Source of the DNA: Ancylobacter novellus
Lineage (GTDB): Bacteria; Pseudomonadota; Alphaproteobacteria; Rhizobiales; Xanthobacteraceae
Length of the DNA stretch: 50,766 bases
Direction: 5' to 3'
Assembly (NCBI GenBank): GCA_003241485.1
Contig: QFQD01000020.1
Location: 1 to 50,766, forward strand
The notes under the pieces were generated by a model. The model worked only from the letters and a program-made list of their open reading frames with translations. It was not told the DNA's origin and made no database searches. This document shows positions 15,187-24,916 of this stretch, one piece after another; the stretch's first letter is position 1, and each line of letters opens with the position of its first letter. Both the position numbers and the translations under genes were made by a program.

Positions 15187-16272
15187 GTGATCGGACGCAC
15201 ACTCGGAATCTATTTCGGGCGGCGGTTCATCACGTCGGTCCTCGGCATCTTCGTCGGCTGCGCCTTCCTCATCATGCTCATCGACTTCCTCGAGATGTCG
15301 CGGCGCGTGGGCGAGCGGGACGTGGATTCGCTGACCCTGCTGCTGCTGATTATCTATCGGGTACCGTTCTTCACCGAGCAGCTCCTGCCCTTCGCGGTGC
15401 TGTTCGGTGCCATCGGCACCTTCCTCACGCTTTCGCGCCGGCTGGAGCTGGTTGTCGCGCGTGCGGCCGGCATCTCCGCGTGGCAATTCATCGCGCCGGC
15501 CTGCCTGCTCGCGATGCTGCTCGGCGTGTTGTCCACAACTGTCTATGACCCGCTCTCGGCCGACTTCAAGGAGCGCGCAAACCGCATCGAGGCGGAGATC
15601 TTCAACCGCCAGACAGGCCTGTTCGCCTCGACCATCGGCGGGTTCTGGATACGCCAGCAGAGCGTCGACGGTCAGGCCGTGATACAGGCCGCGGCCAAGG
15701 CGAATGGCGGACGCGAACTGTCCGGCGTTAACGTTTTCTTATTTGGGGACGATGGCAAGCTGATCGAACGCATCGAAGCGCGCAGCGCGACTCTCGAAGA
15801 GGGCGCGTGGCGACTGAATGATGTGCGGGTCTTAACCCCGGAAACAGGATTGCAGGCTTACGATACCTACATGGTCGCGACGAATCTCACTCCGAATCAG
15901 ATCGAAGACACGCTGCAGGGAGACACCGTCTCCTTCTGGCATCTTCCTGCCGCCATCGAGGCGGCAAGCCGGGTCGGTTTCGGCGCCGAACGCTACCGTC
16001 TGCAGTATCAGAGCCTGCTCGCCCGCCCCATGCTGCTGCTGGCGATGGTGCTCATCGCCGCCTCGGTCAGTCTCCGGGTTTTCCGCTTCGGCGGGATCGG
16101 CCAGACGATTCTCGGTGGCGTGGCGGCCGGGTTTCTGCTTTATGTTTTCACCAAGCTCGCCGAGGATCTCGGTGAGGCCGGGATTGTTCATCCCGTTATC
16201 GCAGCGTGGTTTCCAGCAGTCGTTGGAGCATTGATGGGTGTTCTCATCCTGCTTCACCGGGAGGACGGATGA
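15187..16272 (+). CDS. lptG: LPS export system permease LptG
   Basis: LptG is the second permease subunit of LptB2FG and pairs with LptF. The 361-residue protein repeats the same plan: N-terminal helices with YFGRRFITSVLGIF, a periplasmic domain (about 100-270), and three C-terminal helices ending PVIAAWFPAVVGALMG. It starts with GTG at 15187, supported by GGGGAGA seven bases upstream. Its stop overlaps the lptD start (ATGA), so lptD is probably translated by coupling. Two TTAA-like motifs inside the gene (15728, 15834) lie in coding sequence and are not interpreted. Confidence 0.95.
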   Translation: MIGRTLGIYFGRRFITSVLGIFVGCAFLIMLIDFLEMSRRVGERDVDSLTLLLLIIYRVPFFTEQLLPFAVLFGAIGTFLTLSRRLELVVARAAGISAWQFIAPACLLAMLLGVLSTTVYDPLSADFKERANRIEAEIFNRQTGLFASTIGGFWIRQQSVDGQAVIQAAAKANGGRELSGVNVFLFGDDGKLIERIEARSATLEEGAWRLNDVRVLTPETGLQAYDTYMVATNLTPNQIEDTLQGDTVSFWHLPAAIEAASRVGFGAERYRLQYQSLLARPMLLLAMVLIAASVSLRVFRFGGIGQTILGGVAAGFLLYVFTKLAEDLGEAGIVHPVIAAWFPAVVGALMGVLILLHREDG

Positions 16273-18743
16273 AGGTCGGCGGCGTCATGGCCGGCCCGGC
16301 GGACACGATGATCGGACGGCATAAGCGCCGCCTGGGCATTTCCGCTTGTTGGCTGTTCCTTACGGTGGTTTCGGGCACGCTGGGGCTGTTGTCTCCGGCG
16401 ACGAAGGCCCTTGCGCAGGAGCAGACGACCTCGTCTGCGGCGGCGCGGGAGATGCTTGCGCAGCGCAAGGTCGACCCCAATGCGAAGATGCTCGTGACGG
16501 CGGACGAGCTGATTTACAATGACAGGACCAATGAGGTCATCGCCGACGGCAACGTCCAGATCTATTATGACGGCGCTGTGCTGGAGGCGAAGCGCGTGGT
16601 CTATGACCGCGCCAACAACCGCCTGCGTGCCGAGGGCGGCGTCCGCCTGAAGGACAAGGACGGCAAGATCATCGCGGCCGACAGCCTCGACCTGTCGCAG
16701 CAGTTCACCGACGGCTTCGTGAACTCGCTCCGCATCGACACGCCCGACAACATGCATTTCGCCGCGGCTCGCGCCGATCGCTCGGGCGGCGACACCACCG
16801 TGCTCACCAGCGGCGCCTACACGCCGTGCGAACCTTGTAAGACGAATCCGGACAAGCCCCCGCTCTGGCAGATCAAGGCGGCCCGGATCATCCACAAGGA
16901 GGGCGAGCAGATGATCTATTTCGAGAACGCCCGCCTCGAATTCCTAGGCGTTCCGATCGCGTGGGTTCCCTACATGTCCGCTCCCGATCCGTCGGTGAAG
17001 CGCAAGTCGGGCTTCCTGTTCCCGGAATTCGTCAATACGAGCGAGATCGGCTTCGGCGCTACGGTTCCGTACTTCTGGAACATCGCGCCGAACATGGACC
17101 TTACCTTCTCGCCGCTGTTCGTCTCCAAGCAGGGCGTCATGCTCGACGGCGAATTCCGCCAGCGGCTCGACACCGGCATCTATTCGATCCGCGCCGCCGG
17201 AATCGAGCAGCAGGACAAGGAAGAGTTCGCCGGCCAGGACGGCTACCGCGACCAGCGCGGCTTGGTCGAAAGCCACGGCCTCTTCAACATCAATGAGCAT
17301 TGGTATTGGGGTTGGGACGGCTGGCTCACCTCGGACCAGACCTTCCTGACCGACTACAACCTGGTCAACAAGAACAAGAAGGAAGTCGTCTCGCAGGTCT
17401 TCCTCGTCGGCCAGGGCGACCGCAGCTATTTCGACGCCCGCGCCCAGTATTTCATGGGCCTGACGTCCTATGACATCCAGGATCAGCAGCCGGTCGTCCA
17501 TCCGGTGCTGGACTACAGCAAGACGCTGGGCAATTCGGTCTTTGGCGGCGAGTTCAGCTACGACTTCAACCTGACCAGCCTCACCCGCCAGCAGATGGAC
17601 CTGCGCGCCACCTCCGCCGCACTTGCGGTCCCGGTCGGCTCCGAGGGCCCGACCAACGGGTGCGACTTGGCGCTGCTCAGCCCCGATCCCGCCGTGGCGC
17701 GCGATGAATGCCTGATGCGCGGCATGGCCGGCACCTATACCCGCCTGTCGGGTGTGGCGAGCTGGCGCAAGACGATGATCGACGAGATCGGCCAGTCCTG
17801 GACGCCCTTCGCCAATGTGCAGGTCGATGTCGCGTCGGTGCAGGCCGAGGCCGAGGATTACCCCTGGCTACCGGGCGAGAACGAGCAGCTCATTCGCGCC
17901 ATGCCCGCCATCGGCCTGGAATACCGCTACCCCTTCATCTCCGTGCAGAGCTGGGGCACGCAGACCATCGAGCCGATCGCGCAGATCATCGTGCGTCCGA
18001 ACGAGACCGACATCGGCAAGTTCCCGAACGAAGACGCGCAGAGCCTGATCTTCGACGACACCAACCTGTTCGAGATCAACAAATATTCGGGTTATGACCG
18101 TGTCGAAGGCGGCACCCGCGGCAACGTCGGCCTGCAGTACACCGCCAAGATCCAGGGCGTCGGCCAGGTCAACGCGCTGTTCGGCCAGTCCTACCAGCTG
18201 GCGGGCCAGAACTCGTATGCCTATGTGGACATGGCCAATACGGGTGCGGAGTCCGGCCTGGAGGACGACGTTTCCGACTATGTCGCCCGCCTCTATTACG
18301 CGCCCAACCAGAATTTCGCCCTGATCAACCGCTTCCGCTTCGACAAGGACGACTGGTCGGTGGAGCGTTACGAGTTCGAGGGTCGCGCCACCTGGCAGCA
18401 GCTGAGCGTGTCGGCCACTTACGGCCTCTACACCGCCCAGCCCGAGCTCGGCTATTATGAGGATCGCGAAGGCGTTCTCGGCAGGGGTGAGTACAAGATC
18501 AACGACAACTGGAAGGTCTCGGCGGCCGCTCGCTACAACATCCAGCAGAGCGAGATCGACTACACGCTGTTCGGCGTTTCCTACGCCGACGAGTGCTTCG
18601 GGCTGGCGCTGACCTATCGGTCGGACTACACGGAGAGCATCAACCGCGAACGTGTCGACACCGTGCTGCTGACCGTCAGCCTGCGCACGCTGGGTTCGGC
18701 TGGCTTCTCGTCGGAAGTTGGCTCGACAGCGAGTTCGGACTGA
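16269..18743 (+). CDS. lptD: LPS-assembly protein LptD
   Basis: LptD is the outer-membrane beta-barrel that, with LptE, inserts lipopolysaccharide into the outer leaflet. The product is 824 residues. A hydrophobic export signal lies at about residues 20-45 (LGISACWLFLTVVSG) with cleavage near ALAQ. The OstA/LptA-like N-terminal domain follows (LVTADELIYN...GNVQIYY), then the large barrel. Cysteines in TPCEPCKT, NGCDL, RDECL and DECFG are candidates for the barrel-to-N-domain disulfides. The ATG at 16269 overlaps the lptG stop; ATGs at 16287 and 16308 are alternative starts that would still keep the signal peptide. Confidence 0.94.
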   Translation: MKVGGVMAGPADTMIGRHKRRLGISACWLFLTVVSGTLGLLSPATKALAQEQTTSSAAAREMLAQRKVDPNAKMLVTADELIYNDRTNEVIADGNVQIYYDGAVLEAKRVVYDRANNRLRAEGGVRLKDKDGKIIAADSLDLSQQFTDGFVNSLRIDTPDNMHFAAARADRSGGDTTVLTSGAYTPCEPCKTNPDKPPLWQIKAARIIHKEGEQMIYFENARLEFLGVPIAWVPYMSAPDPSVKRKSGFLFPEFVNTSEIGFGATVPYFWNIAPNMDLTFSPLFVSKQGVMLDGEFRQRLDTGIYSIRAAGIEQQDKEEFAGQDGYRDQRGLVESHGLFNINEHWYWGWDGWLTSDQTFLTDYNLVNKNKKEVVSQVFLVGQGDRSYFDARAQYFMGLTSYDIQDQQPVVHPVLDYSKTLGNSVFGGEFSYDFNLTSLTRQQMDLRATSAALAVPVGSEGPTNGCDLALLSPDPAVARDECLMRGMAGTYTRLSGVASWRKTMIDEIGQSWTPFANVQVDVASVQAEAEDYPWLPGENEQLIRAMPAIGLEYRYPFISVQSWGTQTIEPIAQIIVRPNETDIGKFPNEDAQSLIFDDTNLFEINKYSGYDRVEGGTRGNVGLQYTAKIQGVGQVNALFGQSYQLAGQNSYAYVDMANTGAESGLEDDVSDYVARLYYAPNQNFALINRFRFDKDDWSVERYEFEGRATWQQLSVSATYGLYTAQPELGYYEDREGVLGRGEYKINDNWKVSAAARYNIQQSEIDYTLFGVSYADECFGLALTYRSDYTESINRERVDTVLLTVSLRTLGSAGFSSEVGSTASSD

Positions 18744-18895
18744 TCCCGGGGGCGCGGCTGACGAGCGCAGCCACGCCCGGCGTCGTATTGACGCCACAAG
18801 CACTCATCACAAGTGCCGGGTTCGGCGGTTCTGCCGCGACACAGAGATGTCGCCCCGGCATTGGAAGGTCGTGGCGAGGGAGGATGAGGCGCGAC

Positions 18896-19888
18896 ATGCT
18901 TAGCAACGCCAGAGAACGGTACGCGGCACCGGCCCTGCGAGGGGCAGCCCGGTCTATGGCCCGGCGCATGCTTGCACCCGCACTCGTGGCCGCAGCGCTC
19001 GCCTTGCCTGCCCTCATCCTGCCCGTGACGCCCGCGGCCGCCCAGCAGATACTGGTCATGGTGCAGGGCCAGCCGATCACCAGCTTCGACGTCGCCCAGC
19101 GCATCAAGCTGGTGCAGCTGACCGAACGCCGCACGCTGAGCCAGAAGCAGGCTCTGGAGGAGCTGATCGACGAGCGGCTCAAGATCGCCACCGCCGAGCG
19201 CTACGGCATAAAGGCCGAGAATGACGAGGTCGACAAGATGTTCGCCCAGATGGCCAGCCGTAACGGCCGCACGCCCGCCCAGCTGGCGGACGGCCTTAGT
19301 CAGCAGGGGCTCACAGCCGCCGCCCTGAAGCTCAAGATGCGCGCAGACTTCGTGTGGAACTCCTATGTGCGCGGGCGCTTCTCGTCCGCCACCACGGTGC
19401 GCGATTCCGACATCTTCGCCGCGCTGCAGACCAAGGGCGAGGACCTGACCAAGGCCCAGCGCACCACTGAATACACCGTGCGGCAGATCGTGCTTGTCGT
19501 CTCCCGCACCGCGCCCGATTCCACGCGCTCCCAGCGCCTCGCCGAGGCCAATACGCTGCGCAAGAGCTTCACCGATTGCGAAAGCGGCGTCGCTGCGGCG
19601 CGCGCGATGCGCGAGACGGTGGTGCGCGAGCCGGTGATCCGCACATCGGCCGACATGAGCGCGCCGGTGCGCAAGATCATGGACGAGACGCCGGTCGGCC
19701 AGACCACGGCGCCCGAGGTCACCCGCGCCGGCATCGAGATGGTCGCCATCTGTGCGCGTCGCGAAGTGGTCGGCGAAAGCGCGCAGAAGAAAGAAGTCCG
19801 CAACGAACTGCAGAACAAGCAGTTCGAGGACCTGTCCCAGCGCCTCCTGCAGGAAGCCCGTCGCACGGCTATGATCCAGTACCGCTGA
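18896..19888 (+). CDS. surA: SurA-like periplasmic chaperone / peptidyl-prolyl isomerase
   Basis: The product (330 residues from the ATG at 18896) has an export signal (LAPALVAAALALPALIL, cleaved near AAAQ) and a SurA N-terminal domain, with QPITSFDVAQRIKL and LEELIDERLKIATAERYGI. The C-terminal half matches a degenerate parvulin domain (TVRQIVLVVSR onward), so isomerase activity is uncertain. By family and position between lptD and pdxA it should escort outer-membrane proteins such as LptD through the periplasm. The start is not fixed: ATGs at 18884, 18896 and 18956 are possible; GAGG six bases before 18896 decided it. Confidence 0.85.
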   Translation: MLSNARERYAAPALRGAARSMARRMLAPALVAAALALPALILPVTPAAAQQILVMVQGQPITSFDVAQRIKLVQLTERRTLSQKQALEELIDERLKIATAERYGIKAENDEVDKMFAQMASRNGRTPAQLADGLSQQGLTAAALKLKMRADFVWNSYVRGRFSSATTVRDSDIFAALQTKGEDLTKAQRTTEYTVRQIVLVVSRTAPDSTRSQRLAEANTLRKSFTDCESGVAAARAMRETVVREPVIRTSADMSAPVRKIMDETPVGQTTAPEVTRAGIEMVAICARREVVGESAQKKEVRNELQNKQFEDLSQRLLQEARRTAMIQYR

Positions 19889-19918
19889 GACGGCCCCTCT
19901 CCTCGCTTCGAGACCGCG

Positions 19919-20986
19919 ATGTCCCCCCAGTCCGTGCCGCCGTCGCCCTTGTCCGCCCTGGCGCTGTCGCTGGGCGAGCCGGCCGGGATAGGACCGGATA
20001 TCGCTCTTCTCGCCTGGGAGAACCGGCTCGCGCTCGACCTTCCGGCCTTCTTCATCACCGGCGATCCTGAATTGCTGAAGGCCCGCGCGGCGCGTCTGGG
20101 CGTGCCGGCCGTGATCCACGCCTGTGTCCCGGAAGAGGCCGTGGGACTGTTTGCCGATGTCCTGCCCGTCGTGCCGGCCGGCCCGCGCGCGACCGCCGCG
20201 CCCGGCGTGCCCGATGCCTCCAGCGGCCCAGCCGCCAAGGCGGCGATCGACGTTGCGGTGACGCTGGTCCAAGCGGGCCGGGCGGCCGCAGTGGTCACCA
20301 ATCCGATCGCCAAGTCGGTGCTTTATGCCGACGGCTTCGCCTTTCCCGGCCACACCGAATATCTCGCCCATCTCGCCGGGAGCCCGCCGCCACGGCCCGT
20401 GATGATGATCTGGTCGCCGGAACTCGCGGTCATTCCCGCCACGATCCACATTCCGGTCTCCGACATTTCCCGGCTGCTCACCCGCGAGCTGCTGGTCGAG
20501 ACCGGCCGCATCGCCGCCCGCGACCTTACCGAGCGCTTTGGAATTACCCATCCGCGGCTAGCCTTTTGCGGCCTCAACCCGCATGCCGGCGAACAGGGCA
20601 CCATCGGGCATGAGGACGAGGAGATTACCCGTCCCGCCGTCGAGGAATTGCGCCGCGAAGGCATCGACGCGCGCGGCCCCTTCCCCGCCGACACGCTGTT
20701 CCACGCCAGGGCCCGCACGGGCTATGACGTGGTGATCGGCGCCTATCACGATCAGGTTCTGGCGCCGGTGAAGACCCTGGCCTTCGACCGCGCGGTGAAT
20801 GTCACGCTCGGCCTGCCCTTCGTGCGCACCTCGCCCGACCACGGCACCGCCTTCGACATCGCCGGCACCGGCCGAGCGGACCCGTCAAGCCTCGTCGAGG
20901 CGCTTCGCCTTGCCCGTCGGCTCGCCGATGTTGACACGCGGCGGCGGGCAGCGGCGGAACCCGAACTCGCCGGCAGCCTCTCATGA
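19919..20986 (+). CDS. pdxA: 4-hydroxythreonine-4-phosphate dehydrogenase
   Basis: PdxA oxidises 4-phosphohydroxy-L-threonine with NAD(P)+ in the synthesis of pyridoxal phosphate. The 355-residue protein carries GEPAGIGPD near the N terminus, the FPGHTEYLA metal/substrate region (H in GHTEYL), the HDQVLAPVKTL segment, and GLPFVRTSPDHGTAFDIAG near the C terminus, all typical. It sits in the conserved surA-pdxA-rsmA order and overlaps the rsmA start by four bases (ATGA), indicating translational coupling. Confidence 0.96.
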   Translation: MSPQSVPPSPLSALALSLGEPAGIGPDIALLAWENRLALDLPAFFITGDPELLKARAARLGVPAVIHACVPEEAVGLFADVLPVVPAGPRATAAPGVPDASSGPAAKAAIDVAVTLVQAGRAAAVVTNPIAKSVLYADGFAFPGHTEYLAHLAGSPPPRPVMMIWSPELAVIPATIHIPVSDISRLLTRELLVETGRIAARDLTERFGITHPRLAFCGLNPHAGEQGTIGHEDEEITRPAVEELRREGIDARGPFPADTLFHARARTGYDVVIGAYHDQVLAPVKTLAFDRAVNVTLGLPFVRTSPDHGTAFDIAGTGRADPSSLVEALRLARRLADVDTRRRAAAEPELAGSLS

Positions 20987-21852
20987 GCGGCATCGACGAT
21001 CTTCCCCCGCTGCGCGACGTCATCCGCGATCACGGCCTGTCGGCGCTCAAATCGCTCGGCCAGAACTTCCTGCTCGATCTGAACCTCACCTCGAAGATCG
21101 CCCGCACCGCCGGGCGGCTGGAGGGCGTGACGGTGATCGAGGTGGGCCCCGGTCCCGGCGGCCTGACCCGCGCCATTCTCGCGCTCGGCCCGGAAAAGCT
21201 GGTCGCGATCGAGCGCGATGCCCGCTGCATCGCCGCGCTGGCGGAGGTCTCCGGCCATTATCCCGGCAAGCTGGAGGTTATCGAAGGCGACGCGCTGGAG
21301 GCTGACTATCGCGCGCTGGTGCCCGCGGGCGGGCGCGCCGCCGTCATCGCCAACCTGCCCTACAATGTCGCGACGCCGCTGCTGATCGGCTGGCTGTCCA
21401 CCGATCCGTGGCCGCCCTGGTATGAGAGCCTGACGCTGATGTTCCAGCGCGAGGTGGCGGAGCGCATCGTCGCCGCGCCGGGCACGAACCATTATGGCCG
21501 GCTTGCCATCCTCACGGGGTGGCGAGCGGTCGCGCGCATCGCCTTCGACGTGCCGGCCTCGGCCTTCGTGCCGCCGCCCAAGGTCACATCATCGGTCGTG
21601 CACATAGTGCCGCGGCCGGCGCCGCTGGCCTGCGAGTTGAGAGCGCTGGAGCGCGTGACGGAGGCCGCCTTCGGCCAGCGCCGCAAGATGCTGCGCCAAA
21701 GCCTGAAGAGCCTCGGCGTCGACACGGCGGCCCTGCTCGACGCCTCCGGCATCGAGCCGACCGAGCGCGCCGAACAGGTGCCGGTGGAGGGCTTCGTGGC
21801 ACTCGCCAACAACTGGGTGGCGATGCGGGCCGGCGCAGCCGTCAATCGGTGA
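20983..21852 (+). CDS. rsmA: 16S rRNA (adenine 1518/1519-N6) dimethyltransferase
   Basis: RsmA (KsgA) dimethylates two adjacent adenines in helix 45 of 16S rRNA with S-adenosylmethionine, a late checkpoint in small-subunit assembly. The 289-residue protein has SLGQNFLLD near the start, the SAM loop VIEVGPGPGG at 51-60, and catalytic motif NLPY at 124-127. A basic C-terminal domain contains FGQRRKMLRQSLKSL. It is coupled to pdxA (ATGA). Its 3' end overlaps the convergent gmk gene by 11 bp. Confidence 0.97.
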   Translation: MSGIDDLPPLRDVIRDHGLSALKSLGQNFLLDLNLTSKIARTAGRLEGVTVIEVGPGPGGLTRAILALGPEKLVAIERDARCIAALAEVSGHYPGKLEVIEGDALEADYRALVPAGGRAAVIANLPYNVATPLLIGWLSTDPWPPWYESLTLMFQREVAERIVAAPGTNHYGRLAILTGWRAVARIAFDVPASAFVPPPKVTSSVVHIVPRPAPLACELRALERVTEAAFGQRRKMLRQSLKSLGVDTAALLDASGIEPTERAEQVPVEGFVALANNWVAMRAGAAVNR

Positions 21853-22510
21853 GCGCGGCGAGTTCCTCGTCGAGCCGCGCGATGACCGGGGCCAGCCCGA
21901 CCTGCCGCTCGCGGCGCAGCCGCTCGGCCAGCAGGATGTTGCGCAGATTGGCGAAGGTGCTGTTCAGGTCCTCATTGACCAGCACGTAGTTGTAATCCTC
22001 CCAGTGGCCGATCTCGGTGCGTGCGTTTTTCAGCCGCTTTTCGATGACCCCGGAGGCATCTTCGGCGCGCCGCTCCAGACGCATTTTCAGCTCGGCGGCG
22101 GAAGGCGGCAGTATGAACACGCCGACAATGTCCTCCCGCATCTTGGAATAAAGCTGCTCGGCCCCCTGATAGTCGATGTCGAACAGCACGTCGCGGCCGG
22201 CCGCCAGCGCGTTCTCCACCGGCTCGCGCGGCGTGCCGTAGAAATTGCCGTGCACCTCCGCATGTTCCAAAAGGTCGCCGGCGTCGCGCATGCGCTCGAA
22301 GCGCTCGCGACTGTGGAAATGGTAGTGCACGCCTTCCACCTCGCTGGGGCGCCGCTCGCGGGTCGTCACCGAGACGGAGAGGTAGATGTCGGGGTTCTGC
22401 TCCAGCAGCAGGCGCGCCAGCGTCGACTTTCCCGCGCCGGAGGGCGAGGACAGAATCAGCATCAGGCCCCGGCGGGCAAGGTGGGAGTGCTTCATGCGCG
22501 GCTCACTCAA
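21842..22510 (-). CDS. gmk: Guanylate kinase
   Basis: Gmk phosphorylates GMP to GDP with ATP. The 222-residue protein shows the P-loop SPSGAGKST (22-30), the GMP-binding TTRERRPSEVEGVHYHF region, and YGTPREPVE. The lid and C-terminal helices follow. The start at 22510 overlaps the yicC stop by 8 bp; an ATG at 22495 is an alternative. It is convergent with rsmA, overlapping by 11 bp, so neither gene has room for its own terminator there. Confidence 0.97.
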   Translation of the reverse strand: MSEPRMKHSHLARRGLMLILSSPSGAGKSTLARLLLEQNPDIYLSVSVTTRERRPSEVEGVHYHFHSRERFERMRDAGDLLEHAEVHGNFYGTPREPVENALAAGRDVLFDIDYQGAEQLYSKMREDIVGVFILPPSAAELKMRLERRAEDASGVIEKRLKNARTEIGHWEDYNYVLVNEDLNSTFANLRNILLAERLRRERQVGLAPVIARLDEELAALTD

Positions 22511-23390
22511 TGTTCTGGACCTGCTCGCGAAACTGTTCGACCACGCCCTTCAGCTCAAGGCCGATGGCGGTCAGCGACACGTCGTTCGCCTTGGAGCACA
22601 GCGTGTTGGTCTCGCGGTTGAATTCCTGCGCCAGGAAGTCGAGCTTGCGCCCGACCGCGCCGCCCTCGCCCAACATGGCGCGTGCGGCGGCGACATGGGC
22701 GACCAGGCGGTCCAGTTCCTCGCGCACGTCGACCTTGGAGGCCAGCATCAGCGCTTCCTGATGCAGCCGGTCCGGGTCGAAATTCGCCCCCGTGTCCATC
22801 AGCACGCGGATCTGCTCGGCGAGCTTGGCGCGGATCGCCTCCGCCTGCCGGGTCGGGTTCGCCTCCGCCTGAGCGGTCAGCGCGGCAATGGCGTCGAGCC
22901 GCTCGTTCAGCACAAGGCCGAGTGCGGCGCCTTCCTGCGCGCGCATGGCGACGAGATCACCCAGCGCCGCCTCGAAACCGGCGATCACCGCCTGCTCGGC
23001 GGCGCGGCGCTCGGCCTCGCTGTCTTCCGATTCGGCGATTTCCAGCACGCCCTTGAGATTGAGCAGGCTTTCCAGCCGCACCGGGGGTGCGTTGAGATCA
23101 GCCGCCACCTTGCCCACCGACAGGGCAATGGCGCGGAGCACGTCCTCATTCACCCGCACGCTCACCGCGGCGTCGGCACGGGTCATGGTGAGATTGGCGT
23201 TGACGCTGCCGCGCCCCAGCACGCGCGAGGCGATCTGCTTGAGCCCGGCTTCCAGCCCTTCCCAGCCGCCCGGCAGGCGAAGTCGGACATCAAGGCCCTT
23301 GCCGTTCACCGATTTGATTTCCCAGGCCCAGCTCCACGCACCCGCGCTTCCCTGGGTGCGGGCAAAGCCCGTCATGCTGGCAAGCGCCAT
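22503..23390 (-). CDS. yicC: YicC-family endoribonuclease
   Basis: This 295-residue protein is a YicC/YloC family member. It begins MALASMTGFAR, the family hallmark, with SVNGKGLDVRLRLP following. It ends with the DUF1732-type C terminus (AQEFNRETNTLCSKAND, ELKGVVEQFREQVQNIE). Members have been described as RNA endonucleases acting in RNA turnover. It overlaps the gmk start by 8 bp, the usual yicC-gmk pair. The mltG stop lies about 115 bp upstream. Confidence 0.93.
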   Translation of the reverse strand: MALASMTGFARTQGSAGAWSWAWEIKSVNGKGLDVRLRLPGGWEGLEAGLKQIASRVLGRGSVNANLTMTRADAAVSVRVNEDVLRAIALSVGKVAADLNAPPVRLESLLNLKGVLEIAESEDSEAERRAAEQAVIAGFEAALGDLVAMRAQEGAALGLVLNERLDAIAALTAQAEANPTRQAEAIRAKLAEQIRVLMDTGANFDPDRLHQEALMLASKVDVREELDRLVAHVAAARAMLGEGGAVGRKLDFLAQEFNRETNTLCSKANDVSLTAIGLELKGVVEQFREQVQNIE

Positions 23391-23504
23391 GCTGTCTCCC
23401 CTGCCCCTCCGCTCGCCGATCCTGTGCCGGCGCCGCTGACGGCGCGCGGAACATAACGGCGGGGAGCCGCCCCCTCAAGCGTGCAACGCAGGCCGCGAGG
23501 CGGT

Positions 23505-24710
23505 TCAGTCGATACCCGGCGTGGCGCCGGTGTTGCCGGCCGTGCCGGCGGGCTGGCGCGAGGGGTCGATCTTCTGGTCGCGCTCGATCTGCCGCCAGCG
23601 CGCGACGTTCTTGTTATGCTGATCCAGCGTCTCGGCGAAGACGTGACCGCCTGTGCCGTCGGCGACGAAATAGAGATCGCGCGTCTTGGCCGGATTGGCG
23701 GTCGCCTCCAGCGAAGCCTTGCCGGGATTGCCGATGGGGCCGGGCGGCAAGGCGGCGATGGTGTAAGTGTTGAAGGGCGTCGGCGTGGTGATGTCGGCGC
23801 GGGTGATCGGCCGGTCGAGCCGCCCCTTGCCGCGCACCAGCCCGTAGATGATCGTCGGGTCCGACTGCAGCTTCATCTTCTTGTTGAGCCGGTTGACGAA
23901 CACCGCCGCGACCTGCGGCCGCTCCTCGGCGACACCTGTTTCCTTCTCCACGATGGAAGCGAGGATCACCAGTTCTTCGGGCGACTTCAGCGGCAGGCTG
24001 GGGTCGCGCTTGGCCCAGATCTCCTTCAGTGCGGCATCCTGCGTGCGGGCCATGCGGCGCAGCACGTCCTCGCGCGAAGTGCCCCGCGTCACCTTGTAGG
24101 TGTCGGGCATGAGGCTTCCCTCGCGGGGCACCTGGCGGATCGCGCCGGACAGTTCGTCGACTTCCAGCAGGCGTTGGACGATCTGGTCGCTGGTCAATCC
24201 TTCGGGAATGGTGACGTTGTATTCGATCACCTTGCCGGAAACGAGGGTGGCGAGCACCTGGCGGATCGAGGCATGTTCGGTAAATTCATACTCACCGGCC
24301 TTCAGCTTGCCGGAGGAGCGCGTGCCGACGGCGGCGGCGACGAACACCCATTTATCGGAAATGACGCCGCGCTTGACCAGCAGATCGGCGATGTCGATCA
24401 GGCCGGATTCGGCGGAGATGATCACTGCCATGTCCTGCGGCAGCGGGCCGGGCGCGTCGTAGCGCTTCTTGCCCATCCACAGCGCCCCACCGCCGAGAAT
24501 GATGGCGGCCAGCAGCAGCGTGAACACGGCGCTTCCGGCGACCACCAGCGGGTGACTGGCGCGCTTCGAGGCGCGCTTGTTGCGCGTGGGTTTCGCGGGA
24601 GGCGGCACGGGGGATTGCGCCGGCGCGGTCTGCACCGGCGCCGGGGTCTCGGCGGGAGCCGGGTTCTCGCCGGGCGCGGGTGTCACCCCCGGAGGAGTCT
24701 CGTCGGTCAT
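23505..24710 (-). CDS. mltG: Endolytic peptidoglycan transglycosylase MltG
   Basis: MltG cuts nascent glycan strands in the periplasm and is thought to set their length. The 401-residue protein has a cytoplasmic N-terminal tail unusually rich in proline and alanine (1-45), then one transmembrane helix (about 53-77, VVAGSAVFTLLLAAIIL). A LysM-like region and the YceG catalytic domain follow. The catalytic glutamate is in ASIVEKETG near residue 253. It follows fabF on the same strand, as in many Hyphomicrobiales. A small inverted repeat GAATC-N4-GATTC lies about 35 bp upstream. Confidence 0.95.
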   Translation of the reverse strand: MTDETPPGVTPAPGENPAPAETPAPVQTAPAQSPVPPPAKPTRNKRASKRASHPLVVAGSAVFTLLLAAIILGGGALWMGKKRYDAPGPLPQDMAVIISAESGLIDIADLLVKRGVISDKWVFVAAAVGTRSSGKLKAGEYEFTEHASIRQVLATLVSGKVIEYNVTIPEGLTSDQIVQRLLEVDELSGAIRQVPREGSLMPDTYKVTRGTSREDVLRRMARTQDAALKEIWAKRDPSLPLKSPEELVILASIVEKETGVAEERPQVAAVFVNRLNKKMKLQSDPTIIYGLVRGKGRLDRPITRADITTPTPFNTYTIAALPPGPIGNPGKASLEATANPAKTRDLYFVADGTGGHVFAETLDQHNKNVARWRQIERDQKIDPSRQPAGTAGNTGATPGID

Positions 24711-24846
24711 CGGGTGCCTCGCCTGGAGCAGGTTCCGCAGAATCGGGTGATTCCGTCCGAGCCGAAAGGGCTCTCGCGTCCGCAGGCCGCGCTACGCACA
24801 GGCAGACTACCCTCAAATATGGCGAAAGCGGGAATCCAAACACGAC

Positions 24847-24872
24847 AAAGGGCGGGTTTGCACCCGCCCTTT
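24847..24872. terminator. Symmetrical terminator after fabF
   Basis: AAAGGGCGGGT pairs with ACCCGCCCTTT over 11 bp around a four-base loop. On the minus strand it follows the fabF stop by 44 bp. Its A- and T-runs let it act in either direction. Confidence 0.75.
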
Positions 24873-24916
24873 TCGCGATTGTCGAACGCGCCGCCGCGCG
24901 GCAAGACGGCAGGCAC

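Noticed and set aside
15728..15742. TTAA-N7-TTAT inside lptG, resembling a CtrA site
   Set aside because: One half is imperfect and it is in the middle of coding sequence, far from any promoter.
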